Translations under genes and position numbers: made by a program
The notes under the pieces: model-generated
The model's database searches: none
Seen by the model: only the letters and a program-made list of their open reading frames with translations
Told to the model about the DNA's origin: nothing
Assembly: GCA_051654865.1 (NCBI GenBank)
Contig: JBOFYV010000104.1
Span: 11,253-75,252, forward strand
DNA: 64,000 nucleotides
Direction: 5' to 3'
Source: JBOFOR01 sp051654865
GTDB taxonomy: Bacteria > Bacillota > Clostridia > Peptostreptococcales > Peptostreptococcaceae
Part shown: positions 44,248 through 52,484 of the stretch, in pieces
How the letters are laid out: every line of letters starts with the position of its first letter
How positions within the stretch are numbered: the first letter of the stretch is position 1

Positions 44248-45600
44248 ATGAGCATAACTGCGATAAGGGGAGATATAGAGGTTAATCTAGACTCTAATAA
44301 AGAAGAACAAGGTATTTATCCAGAAACAGAGATGTTAAAAGAAAGATTAGAATGGTTTCAAGATTTAAAATTAGGTGTAATTATGCACTGGGGTCTATAT
44401 GCAGAGGCTGGAATAGTTGAATCATGGCAATTATCAGAGGCTGATGAATGGGCTCGTGAGCCAAAGGCATGGAGAGATGATATAAAAGAATTACAAAGAG
44501 ATTATTGGGGATTAAACAAGGTTTTTAATCCTGTAAACTTTAATCCGGATATATGGGCTAAAAAATGTAAAGAAGCAGGATTTAAATATTTAATATTTAC
44601 TACAAAACATCATGATGGATTCAATATGTATGATACGAAGTACACCGACTACAAAATAACTGGTTCAGAGTCTCCATTTAAAGATGATCCAAGAAGTGAT
44701 TTATTAAGAGAAATATTTGATGCATTTAGAGAAGAAGATATTGCTGTTGGGGCATATTATTCAAAAGCAGATTGGCATAGTGAACATTACTGGCTAGATG
44801 ATGATACAGTAAAGGGAAGACGTGCAAGTTATGATACAGAAAAGCACCCAGAAATTTGGAGTAAGTATGTAGAATTTGTACAAAATCAATTACATGAAAT
44901 AACTCATAACTATGGAAATGTAGATTTATTATGGCTAGATGCTGGATGGTGTGGTAAAGGTAAAGAAGATATAGATATGGATAAGATAGCACAAGATGCA
45001 AGAGTTGCTAATCCAGAACTTATAATAGTTGATAGATGTATGGGAGGAAGGCATGAGAATTATGTAACTCCTGAAAGAAAAATACCAGATGAATCAGAGA
45101 TACCTAATAAAGTTTGGGAGAGTAATATACCACTAGGTAATGATTGGGGATATGTTCCTACTGATAAATTTAAATCTGTTAGAGATATAGTACATTCATT
45201 AATAGAAGTAGTATCAAAAGGTGGAAACTTAATTTTAGGAGTAGGACCAAAACCAGATGGAACATTATGCGATGAAGATTTATACATAATGGGTGAACTT
45301 GGAAAGTGGTTAGATATAAATGGAGAAGGTATCTATGGAACTCGTAGAGCTGAAAATATAAAAATAAATAATCCTAAATTTAGAGTAACTAAAAAGCAAA
45401 ATGATTTATATTACTTCTATTTAAATCAAGGTGAAGAAAATCCAACTGAAGTTGATATATTTGACTTAGGAGTGAACGTAGAAGATATACAAAATGTGAC
45501 TATACTAGGCGGATCAGATGGAGTAATAGAAAGTAATAAAATAAAATTATCTAAAATAGAGGCAGATGAATCTTTTGTTATAAAGGTAAACTTAAAATAG
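44248..45600 (+). CDS. GH29 alpha-L-fucosidase (first copy)
   Basis: GH29 fucosidases release alpha-linked L-fucose with retention. The 450-residue protein starts the catalytic barrel at residue ~32 (WFQDLKLGVIMHWGLYAEAG), continues with YLIFTTKHHDGFNMYDTKYT and carries the nucleophile D231 in DLLWLDAGWCG. A C-terminal beta domain follows. There is no signal peptide. Two tryptophan- and Asp-rich insertions (residues ~65-95) are longer than in the second copy, so the two probably differ in linkage preference (for example core alpha-1,6 versus antennal alpha-1,3/4). It is separated by 20 bases from the second fucosidase gene. Confidence 0.92.
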   Translation: MSITAIRGDIEVNLDSNKEEQGIYPETEMLKERLEWFQDLKLGVIMHWGLYAEAGIVESWQLSEADEWAREPKAWRDDIKELQRDYWGLNKVFNPVNFNPDIWAKKCKEAGFKYLIFTTKHHDGFNMYDTKYTDYKITGSESPFKDDPRSDLLREIFDAFREEDIAVGAYYSKADWHSEHYWLDDDTVKGRRASYDTEKHPEIWSKYVEFVQNQLHEITHNYGNVDLLWLDAGWCGKGKEDIDMDKIAQDARVANPELIIVDRCMGGRHENYVTPERKIPDESEIPNKVWESNIPLGNDWGYVPTDKFKSVRDIVHSLIEVVSKGGNLILGVGPKPDGTLCDEDLYIMGELGKWLDINGEGIYGTRRAENIKINNPKFRVTKKQNDLYYFYLNQGEENPTEVDIFDLGVNVEDIQNVTILGGSDGVIESNKIKLSKIEADESFVIKVNLK

Positions 45601-45620
45601 TATATTAGGGGGAAAATAAA

Positions 45621-46898
45621 ATGAAGATAGAAGATTTCTTAAAAGAACGTTTTGGAATGTTTATACACTGGGGAGTATATTCTATACCTGGTAGAGGGGA
45701 ATGGTTAAGATCTCATGCTAAAATGAGTATAGAAGACTATCAAAAGTATGTGGATGAGTTCAATCCTTCAGATTATAACCCAAAAGAATGGGCTAAACTT
45801 GCTAAAAAAGCAGGTATGAAATATGCTGTTATGACAGCTAAGCATCATGATGGATACTGTTTATTTGACTCTAAGTACACAGATTATTCAAGTCAACATT
45901 ATATAGGTAGAGACTTAATACGTGAATACGTAGATGCATTTAGAAGTGAAGGGATAAAGGTCGGTTTATATTACTCAGTTATAGATTGGCATCACAAGGA
46001 TTATCCTACATACGGAGACTTACAACACCCTATGAGAGATAATGAAGCTTATAAAGATTTAGAAAAAGAAAAGAACTTAGATGATTACTTAGATTATATG
46101 CATGGCCAAGTTAGAGAACTTATGACAAACTATGGAGAAATAGATATATTATGGTTTGACTTCTCATATAACAATCCACCAGAAACTGGACTGCCTCGTA
46201 TGAAAGGTGAAACTTGGAGAGCTACTGAACTAGTTAAGATGATAAAAGAGCTTCAACCTAATATAGTAATAAATAATCGTTTAGGTGGAGATATGAGACT
46301 AGATGAGCCAGAATATTATGCAGGTGATTTTACTTCTCCAGAGCAAATAATACCAGCAAAAGGTATGTTAAATAATAAGGGAGAAGTACTTCCTTGGGAA
46401 GCTTGTGTAACATTAAATAGTAGCTGGGGATATAGTGCTAAAAATAGTGAGTATAAATCTGTAAAAACTATAATAAGAACAATAGTTGAGTGTGTAAGTA
46501 AAAATGGTAACTTATTATTAAATGTAGGTCCAAACTCTAAAGGTCAAATACCTAAAGAAAGTGTAGAAATATTAGAAGAAGTAGGAAAATGGATGGATGC
46601 AAATAGTAAGAGTATATATAACTGTAAAGCAGCTGATTATGAGCGTCCAGAGTGGGGAAGGTATACACAAAATGGTAAATTCTTATATGCACATATATTA
46701 GATCGTGGTATAGGATGGATAACATTACTAGGACTTGAAGGAAAAGTAAAGAAAGCTCGTATGTTACATGATGGAGCTGAAGTATTATTAGATAGACCAT
46801 GGAATGTTTCTAAATTCCCAGATGATGCATTTTTAATATTACCATCTCAAGAATTACCAGATGATAATGATACTGTTATTGAAATAGAATTAATATAA
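45621..46898 (+). CDS. GH29 alpha-L-fucosidase (second copy)
   Basis: The 425-residue protein has the same family signs: RFGMFIHWGVYSIPGRGEW at the start, YAVMTAKHHDGYCLFDSKYT, and the nucleophile D180 in DILWFDFSYNNP. Its N-terminus is almost flush with the barrel, and it resembles the group of fucosidases common in gut clostridia. Similarity to the first copy is limited to family motifs by eye, so it is not a recent duplicate. It has no signal peptide. Neighbouring genes are tightly spaced (20 bases each side), consistent with one transcript. Confidence 0.92.
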   Translation: MKIEDFLKERFGMFIHWGVYSIPGRGEWLRSHAKMSIEDYQKYVDEFNPSDYNPKEWAKLAKKAGMKYAVMTAKHHDGYCLFDSKYTDYSSQHYIGRDLIREYVDAFRSEGIKVGLYYSVIDWHHKDYPTYGDLQHPMRDNEAYKDLEKEKNLDDYLDYMHGQVRELMTNYGEIDILWFDFSYNNPPETGLPRMKGETWRATELVKMIKELQPNIVINNRLGGDMRLDEPEYYAGDFTSPEQIIPAKGMLNNKGEVLPWEACVTLNSSWGYSAKNSEYKSVKTIIRTIVECVSKNGNLLLNVGPNSKGQIPKESVEILEEVGKWMDANSKSIYNCKAADYERPEWGRYTQNGKFLYAHILDRGIGWITLLGLEGKVKKARMLHDGAEVLLDRPWNVSKFPDDAFLILPSQELPDDNDTVIEIELI

Positions 46899-46917
46899 CA
46901 TTTAAGGGGGAGCAAAT

Positions 46918-47970
46918 ATGCAAACTAAATATCAAGTAATGGCTTATCTAAAGGACAAAGATAAATGGGGAAAAGAAAATATAGATGCAACTAAATTAAC
47001 TTGCATAAACTATAGTTTCGCTAAAGTAGAAGAAGGCAAATGTGTTGAAAACTTTACAAAGATAGATATATTAAAGGAAATAAAAGAAGAAAATCCACAC
47101 TTAAGAACTTGTTTAAGTATAGGTGGATGGACTGCAGATGGATTTTCTGATGCAGTTCTAACTGAAGAAAGTAGAAAATTATTTATAGAGAGTATATACG
47201 AATTAGTTGAAAAATACGACTTTGATGGAGTTGACCTTGATTGGGAATATCCAACTTTAGGCGATGCTGGTATAGTTGCAAGACCAGAAGATAATGAAAA
47301 CTTCTTATCATTAGTAAAAGAACTAAGAGTATTTTTAGATACAAAAGGAAAAGAAGTAAACAAAGAGTTTTGGTTAACTGCAGCAATAGGCGCACACGAT
47401 AGAGTTATAGACGCTATGCTTACAACAAATGGAGCTGAATATACTAAGTACTTAGATTATGTACATATAATGACATACGATGTTAGAAATGGATATAAAA
47501 CAGGACATCATGCTAACTTATATACATACGAAAAATCAGATACTCCAACTAGTGCAGATAGATCTGTAAAAAGATTATTAGGTCAAGGGGTACCAGTAGA
47601 AAAGATAATAATAGGTGGAGCATTTTATTCAAGAGTGTGGGAAGGTCTTGAACAAAGTGATGAACACTTAAATGTTAACTCTAAAAACCCAGGTTTAAAA
47701 GTAATTGACTATAATTTCTTAGAAGATTATAAAAATGAGCATAACTTAACATATTATTGGGATGATGAAGCTAAATCTGCGTATTTATATAATGGAGAAA
47801 TATTTGTATCATATGATGATGAAAGATCATTAGCAGAAAAAGCTAAATATGTTAAAGAAAATGGACTTGGCGGAATAATGTTTTGGGAATATTCACTAGA
47901 TTTATCATTGACATTACTAAATGCAATAGACGAAGAGATAAATAAAGTAGAAATGTTAACTGACCACTAA
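46918..47970 (+). CDS. GH18 glycosidase, cytoplasmic (endo-beta-N-acetylglucosaminidase/chitinase-like)
   Basis: GH18 enzymes cleave beta-1,4 bonds next to N-acetylglucosamine. The barrel motifs are LRTCLSIGGWTADGF and the active site FDGVDLDWEYP with D103, D106, D108 and the acid E110, followed by VHIMTYDVRNG and FWEYSLD. With 350 residues, a chitinase-insertion-like segment and no signal peptide, binding module or linker, it is an intracellular enzyme. Beside mannosidases and fucosidases, cleavage of the chitobiose core of N-glycans is the likeliest role; chito-oligosaccharide hydrolysis is the alternative. A terminator follows. Confidence 0.88.
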   Translation: MQTKYQVMAYLKDKDKWGKENIDATKLTCINYSFAKVEEGKCVENFTKIDILKEIKEENPHLRTCLSIGGWTADGFSDAVLTEESRKLFIESIYELVEKYDFDGVDLDWEYPTLGDAGIVARPEDNENFLSLVKELRVFLDTKGKEVNKEFWLTAAIGAHDRVIDAMLTTNGAEYTKYLDYVHIMTYDVRNGYKTGHHANLYTYEKSDTPTSADRSVKRLLGQGVPVEKIIIGGAFYSRVWEGLEQSDEHLNVNSKNPGLKVIDYNFLEDYKNEHNLTYYWDDEAKSAYLYNGEIFVSYDDERSLAEKAKYVKENGLGGIMFWEYSLDLSLTLLNAIDEEINKVEMLTDH

Positions 47971-47976
47971 AAATAG

Positions 47977-48007
47977 ATTGGCTAGCATTATGCTAGCCAA
48001 TTTTTTT
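47977..48007 (+). terminator. Terminator after the GH18 gene
   Basis: ATTGGCTAGCA and TGCTAGCCAAT are perfect arms around a 3-base loop, followed by seven Ts. It divides the locus; a TATAAT at 48039-48044 may start the second transcript, though its -35 is poor. Confidence 0.92.
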
Positions 48008-48066
48008 ATTAATGTACGAAGTAAATTTTATGTATATATATAATTTATAAAAAGGGAGATATAACA

Positions 48067-49416
48067 ATGGAAGAAACAAAAGTAATTACTCTTGGTGGAG
48101 ACATACCAGAACTTGAGGGACAAGAAGCTATAAATAATGAAATACCAAAATGTGCTATAGATTTTATGGAAAAGATAACGAACCTATGTGGAAAAGAACA
48201 TTCTCACTGGGCAAAAAACTTTAATAAATGTTTCACAAATACACTACAAACAACTGTAAAGAAATTAGATGATAACTCAACTTATCTAATTACAGGTGAT
48301 ATACCAGCTATGTGGCTTAGAGATTCAACAGCTCAGATTCGTTCATACTTAGTATTAGCTAAGGAAAATGAAGAGATAAAAAATATTATAGCAGGACTTG
48401 TTGAAAGGCAGTTTAAGTGTATAAGTATAGATCCTTATGCTAATGCATTTAATGAGTTTGAAAATAATGCAGGATACCAAGATGATAATACAGATATGCA
48501 TCCTCATGTTTGGGAAAGAAAGTATGAGGTAGACTCATTATGTTATCCAGTTCAACTTGCATATTTATTATATAAAGCAACTGAAGATACAAAGCATTTT
48601 AATGAAACATTCATAGCTGGAGTTAGAAAAATACTAGAAGTGTTTGAAGTGGAACAAAATCACAACAATTCACCATATATATTTACTAGAGATACTTGGA
48701 GAAAAGAAGATACTTTAGTTAACGATGGAAAAGGGCCCGCGTTTGATGTAACAGGTATGACTTGGTCAGGATTTAGAGCTAGTGATGATGCTTGTGAATA
48801 TTCTTACTTAATACCATCTAATATGTTTGCGGTAGTTATACTTGATTACTTAAAAGAAATATTTACAAATATATTAAAAGATGAAGAAATATTAAATAGG
48901 GCTACTAAGCTTAGAAATGAAATCCAAGAGGGGATAGAAAAATACGGAAAAGTTAAAAACAAAGAAAATAAAGATATATATGCATATGAAGTAGATGGAT
49001 TAGGAAACCACATAGTTATGGATGATCCAGGAATACCTAGTTTATTATCAGGTCCTTATATTGGATACTGTAGTGAGGATGATGAAATTTACTTGAATAC
49101 TAGACAAAGTATGTTAAGTAAAGAAAATCCATATTTCTATGAAGGAAAAGTGGCAACAGGAATAGGAAGCTCTCACACGCCAGAAGGATATGTATGGCCA
49201 ATGGCTTTTGCAGTTGAAGGTCTTACAACTAGTGATAAGAATGAAAAAGAAAGAATACTTAACTTATTAGTAGAATGTGACGGTGGAACTAATTTAATGC
49301 ATGAAGGTTTCCACTCTGATGATCCAACAGAGTATACAAGAGAATGGTTCTCTTGGGCAAACATGTTATTCTGTGAACTAGTAATGGACTACTTTGATAT
49401 AAGGATAGAAAAATAA
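48067..49416 (+). CDS. GH125 exo-alpha-1,6-mannosidase
   Basis: GH125 enzymes remove alpha-1,6-linked mannose, such as the core branch of N-glycans, with inversion. The 449-residue protein shows the family's DIPAMWLRDSTAQIRSYL, NAGYQDDNTDMHPHVWERKY, GMTWSGFRASDDACEYSYL and GSSHTPEGYVWPMAFAVEG. The fold is an (alpha/alpha)6 barrel and there is no signal peptide. Characterised members in Clostridium perfringens and Streptococcus pneumoniae are also cytoplasmic and act together with GH38, which is present at 57830. It opens the second part of the locus after a terminator. Confidence 0.93.
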   Translation: MEETKVITLGGDIPELEGQEAINNEIPKCAIDFMEKITNLCGKEHSHWAKNFNKCFTNTLQTTVKKLDDNSTYLITGDIPAMWLRDSTAQIRSYLVLAKENEEIKNIIAGLVERQFKCISIDPYANAFNEFENNAGYQDDNTDMHPHVWERKYEVDSLCYPVQLAYLLYKATEDTKHFNETFIAGVRKILEVFEVEQNHNNSPYIFTRDTWRKEDTLVNDGKGPAFDVTGMTWSGFRASDDACEYSYLIPSNMFAVVILDYLKEIFTNILKDEEILNRATKLRNEIQEGIEKYGKVKNKENKDIYAYEVDGLGNHIVMDDPGIPSLLSGPYIGYCSEDDEIYLNTRQSMLSKENPYFYEGKVATGIGSSHTPEGYVWPMAFAVEGLTTSDKNEKERILNLLVECDGGTNLMHEGFHSDDPTEYTREWFSWANMLFCELVMDYFDIRIEK

Positions 49417-49446
49417 GGGTTAACTTATAAAGGTTTAGGGAGAATA

Positions 49447-50988
49447 ATGATGAAAGATTATAAAAAGTTTATATTTGAAATAAAACAAGATGAGTATTGG
49501 TATGGTCCCATAGTAAATGATGGAGTTAAATATCCAATAGGAAAAGGAGATTCATATAGTATCAACCTAGATCAACATTATAGTCCAAATCAAGTAAATC
49601 CATTATTAATATCTACTAAAGGGAGATATATATGGTGTGATAGTGGTTTTAAATTAAGTGTATCAAATGATAGAATAGAAATTCTAAGTTACAAAAAAGA
49701 ACCAAAGTTATATGAATGTGGAACAACATTAAAAGAAGCTTATTTAGATGCATGTAATAAGTTTTTTAAACCAAATGGAATTGTTCCTCCTAAGGCGTTT
49801 TTTACTAAGCCGCAATATAATACTTGGATAGAACTTATATATAATCAAACTCAAGAAGGTATTTTAAATTATGCAAGAGACATAGTAAAAAATAATATGC
49901 CAATTGGAATAATAATGATAGATGATGGTTGGAGTGATTATTATGGAAAATGGGATTTTAATGTAGGTAAATTTAAAAACCCAAAAGCTATGGTAGATGA
50001 ATTACATGAATTAGGGTTTAAAGTAATGCTTTGGACTTGCCCATTTATAACTCCTGATACATTAGAGTATAGAATGTTAAAAGATAAAAAATTATTAGTT
50101 ATGGATAAAGACGGAGAACCATCAATTAAGAGATGGTGGAATGGATGTTCAGCGGTTTTAGATATTACCAATCCAGAAGCTATAGATTGGTATAACAAAC
50201 AAAACCAAAATATAATGGATAGTTATGGTGTAGATGGATTCAAATTTGATGCAGGAGACGCTCAATTTTATAGCGAAGAAGATGTAACTTATAGAAAAGT
50301 AGACCCTAATGAACATAGTGAATTATGGGCTAAATTAGGTTGTGAATATGAATATAACGAATACAGGGCAGCTTTTAAGACTGCAGGACTTAATTTAGTT
50401 CAAAGATTAGCTGATAAAAGTCATAGTTGGGAAAATAATGGAGTTGCATCTTTGATTCCAAATCAATTAACACAAGGAATATTAGGATATGCATATACTT
50501 GTCCGGATATGATTGGTGGTGGTGAGTATATGAGCTTCTTAGAAAATAGTGACAAATTAGATGAGGAACTTTTTGTAAGATATGCTCAATGTGCAGCACT
50601 TATGCCAATGATGCAATTTTCTGCAGCTCCATGGAGAGTATTAGGCAAAGATAACTTTGAAAACTGCAAAAAAGCTGCTAATCTTCATATAGAGTATGCA
50701 GATTATATATACGAACTAGCTAAAAATACAAGTTTAACTGGAGAGCCAATTGTAAGATTTATGGAATATGAATTCCCGAATCAAGGTTTAGAAAAGGTGA
50801 CAGAACAATTTATGCTAGGTGACAAATATTTAATAGCTCCTGTAACGAAAAAGGGAGAGGAATACAAAGAGGTTCATATTCCTAAAGGAATATGGAGAGA
50901 TATAGACAAAAATGAAATTACAGGACCTAAAAAAATACAAGTTAAAACTAGCTTAGACAAACTTGATATATATATAAAGATTGATTAA
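49447..50988 (+). CDS. GH31 alpha-glycosidase
   Basis: GH31 is a retaining alpha-glycosidase family (glucosidase, xylosidase, galactosidase, sulfoquinovosidase). Motifs are MIDDGWSDYYGKWDFN, MLWTCPFITPD, the nucleophile D268 in GVDGFKFDAGDAQF and PDMIGGGEYMSF, with the C-terminal beta domain ending in VHIPKGIWRDI. At 513 residues it is shorter than typical 650-780 residue members, mainly because of a small N-terminal beta domain. There is no signal peptide. In this locus it may remove alpha-glucose from glucosylated high-mannose glycans or alpha-galactose caps; the sugar is not decided by sequence. A second ATG at 49450 is equally possible. Confidence 0.88.
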   Translation: MMKDYKKFIFEIKQDEYWYGPIVNDGVKYPIGKGDSYSINLDQHYSPNQVNPLLISTKGRYIWCDSGFKLSVSNDRIEILSYKKEPKLYECGTTLKEAYLDACNKFFKPNGIVPPKAFFTKPQYNTWIELIYNQTQEGILNYARDIVKNNMPIGIIMIDDGWSDYYGKWDFNVGKFKNPKAMVDELHELGFKVMLWTCPFITPDTLEYRMLKDKKLLVMDKDGEPSIKRWWNGCSAVLDITNPEAIDWYNKQNQNIMDSYGVDGFKFDAGDAQFYSEEDVTYRKVDPNEHSELWAKLGCEYEYNEYRAAFKTAGLNLVQRLADKSHSWENNGVASLIPNQLTQGILGYAYTCPDMIGGGEYMSFLENSDKLDEELFVRYAQCAALMPMMQFSAAPWRVLGKDNFENCKKAANLHIEYADYIYELAKNTSLTGEPIVRFMEYEFPNQGLEKVTEQFMLGDKYLIAPVTKKGEEYKEVHIPKGIWRDIDKNEITGPKKIQVKTSLDKLDIYIKID

Positions 50989-51004
50989 AAGAAGTTAATT
51001 GTAT

Positions 51005-51041
51005 AGCCTGTGTACTTATTAAAAGAAATAATACACAGGCT
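51005..51041 (+). promoter_or_regulatory. Intercistronic hairpin between GH31 and aminopeptidase genes
   Basis: AGCCTGTGTA pairs perfectly with TACACAGGCT, with an inner TTATT/AATAA stem after a single bulged C. No T tract follows (AGGATTATAGG), so it is probably an mRNA-processing or stability element, not a terminator. The aminopeptidase ribosome binding site begins 9 bases later. Confidence 0.6.
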
Positions 51042-51062
51042 AGGATTATAGGGGTGAAAAGT

Positions 51063-52484
51063 ATGATAAGAGTAGACAATTTAAAGTCAAAAATACTAGA
51101 TATAAATTTACTATGGGAAGTATCAGAAGCAAATGAGGAACTAGATAAAAATATATTCAGGGTATTTCAAGGAAAACTATTACAAACATTTTATAATCCA
51201 ACATTAGAAATACCTACATTATATATAGGAATAGGAAACAAAGAAGAATTAGATTACTTAACAATAAAAGAAATATTTGCAAAAATAGCTAAAGAAATAA
51301 AAAAAATGAATGTAGAGAGTTGCTCAATTAACATAGAAAAGATTTATGAAATACATCAAATAAATACGATATATCATACGATAGAAGGTTTGATATTAGG
51401 TGGATATAGTTACAGTATAAATGAAGATGATAATAATTTAAGTTGTGAAATTAGTTTATATGGAACAGATGAAAAAGATATAAGTGATGTTAATCATATA
51501 ATCGAAGAAATGTCGAATGTGATGGACGGTGTAATATTTGCAAGAAATGTTGTTAATTGCCCTGGAAATAAATTAAGACCTAATGATTTTGTAAATGAAA
51601 TAAGTAAATTTATGCAAGATGTTGATGTAGAAGTTGAAGTTCTTAATTATGAAAAGTTAAAAGAAATAAATATGGATGCACTTTTAGCAGTTGGAGATAG
51701 TAGTGAATTTAAGCCATATTTAGCAGTAGTTAGATATAGAGGAAACAAAGAAAGTAAAGAAGTAATAGGACTTGTTGGAAAAGGAGTAACTTGTGATACA
51801 GGAGGATACTGTTTAAAGCCATCAGGATCTATGGCTGGTATTAGGGGAGATATGGCTGGAGGAGCAGCTGTAATTGGTGCAATACATTCTATAGCTAAAA
51901 ATAAGCTAAAAACAAATGCAGTTGCTATAGTACCGATATGTGAAAATCGTATATCAGAGAGCAGTATGCTTGTAGGAGATGTTATAAATTCATACTCTGG
52001 TAAGACTATAGAAATTTTAAACACAGATGCTGAAGGTAGATTGATACTTGCAGATGCTGTAAGTTATGGAATTAAAAATGAAAATATAACAAAAGTTTTA
52101 GACATAGCAACACTAACAGGAGCAGTTGTAACATTACTTGGTTTTTCAATCGGTGGAGTTATGTGCGATAATGATGAGTTGTTTAATAAATTTGAAAAAG
52201 CATATGAGAAAACTTGTGAAAGATACTTAAGACTTCCGTTTTATAAAGAGCATAAAGATATGATAAAAAGTGATGTGGCTGATATAAAAAACCTAGGAAA
52301 AAATCATTGTGGAACGTTAACAGCAGGATTATTTATAAGAGAGTTTGCAGATAAGAAACCATGGATACATTTAGACATAGCAGGAACAGCTTGGACTGAG
52401 CCTCCAGTATTTGAGTATCAAAGTAAAGGTGCAACAGGAGCTGGAGTAACTACTATATATGAGTTATGTAAGGGGGACATATAA
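51063..52484 (+). CDS. M17 leucyl aminopeptidase
   Basis: M17 peptidases are hexameric, two-metal cytosolic enzymes that remove N-terminal residues from peptides. The C-terminal domain has GLVGKGVTCDTGGYCLKP, DMAGGAAVIGA and the family signature NTDAEGRLILADAVSYG. The ATG at 51063 is favoured by GGGGTG 7 bases before it; an upstream in-frame GTG at 51054 overlaps that site. The length of 473 residues is normal. Its stop codon touches the start codon of the transglutaminase-fold gene, so the two are translationally coupled. An aminopeptidase amid glycosidases suggests glycopeptides, not free glycans, as the substrate of the locus. Confidence 0.92.
   Translation: MIRVDNLKSKILDINLLWEVSEANEELDKNIFRVFQGKLLQTFYNPTLEIPTLYIGIGNKEELDYLTIKEIFAKIAKEIKKMNVESCSINIEKIYEIHQINTIYHTIEGLILGGYSYSINEDDNNLSCEISLYGTDEKDISDVNHIIEEMSNVMDGVIFARNVVNCPGNKLRPNDFVNEISKFMQDVDVEVEVLNYEKLKEINMDALLAVGDSSEFKPYLAVVRYRGNKESKEVIGLVGKGVTCDTGGYCLKPSGSMAGIRGDMAGGAAVIGAIHSIAKNKLKTNAVAIVPICENRISESSMLVGDVINSYSGKTIEILNTDAEGRLILADAVSYGIKNENITKVLDIATLTGAVVTLLGFSIGGVMCDNDELFNKFEKAYEKTCERYLRLPFYKEHKDMIKSDVADIKNLGKNHCGTLTAGLFIREFADKKPWIHLDIAGTAWTEPPVFEYQSKGATGAGVTTIYELCKGDI

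Noticed and set aside
51647..52024. Antisense ORF within the aminopeptidase gene
   Set aside because: It mirrors the coding frame of a well-supported M17 enzyme and lacks a start signal.
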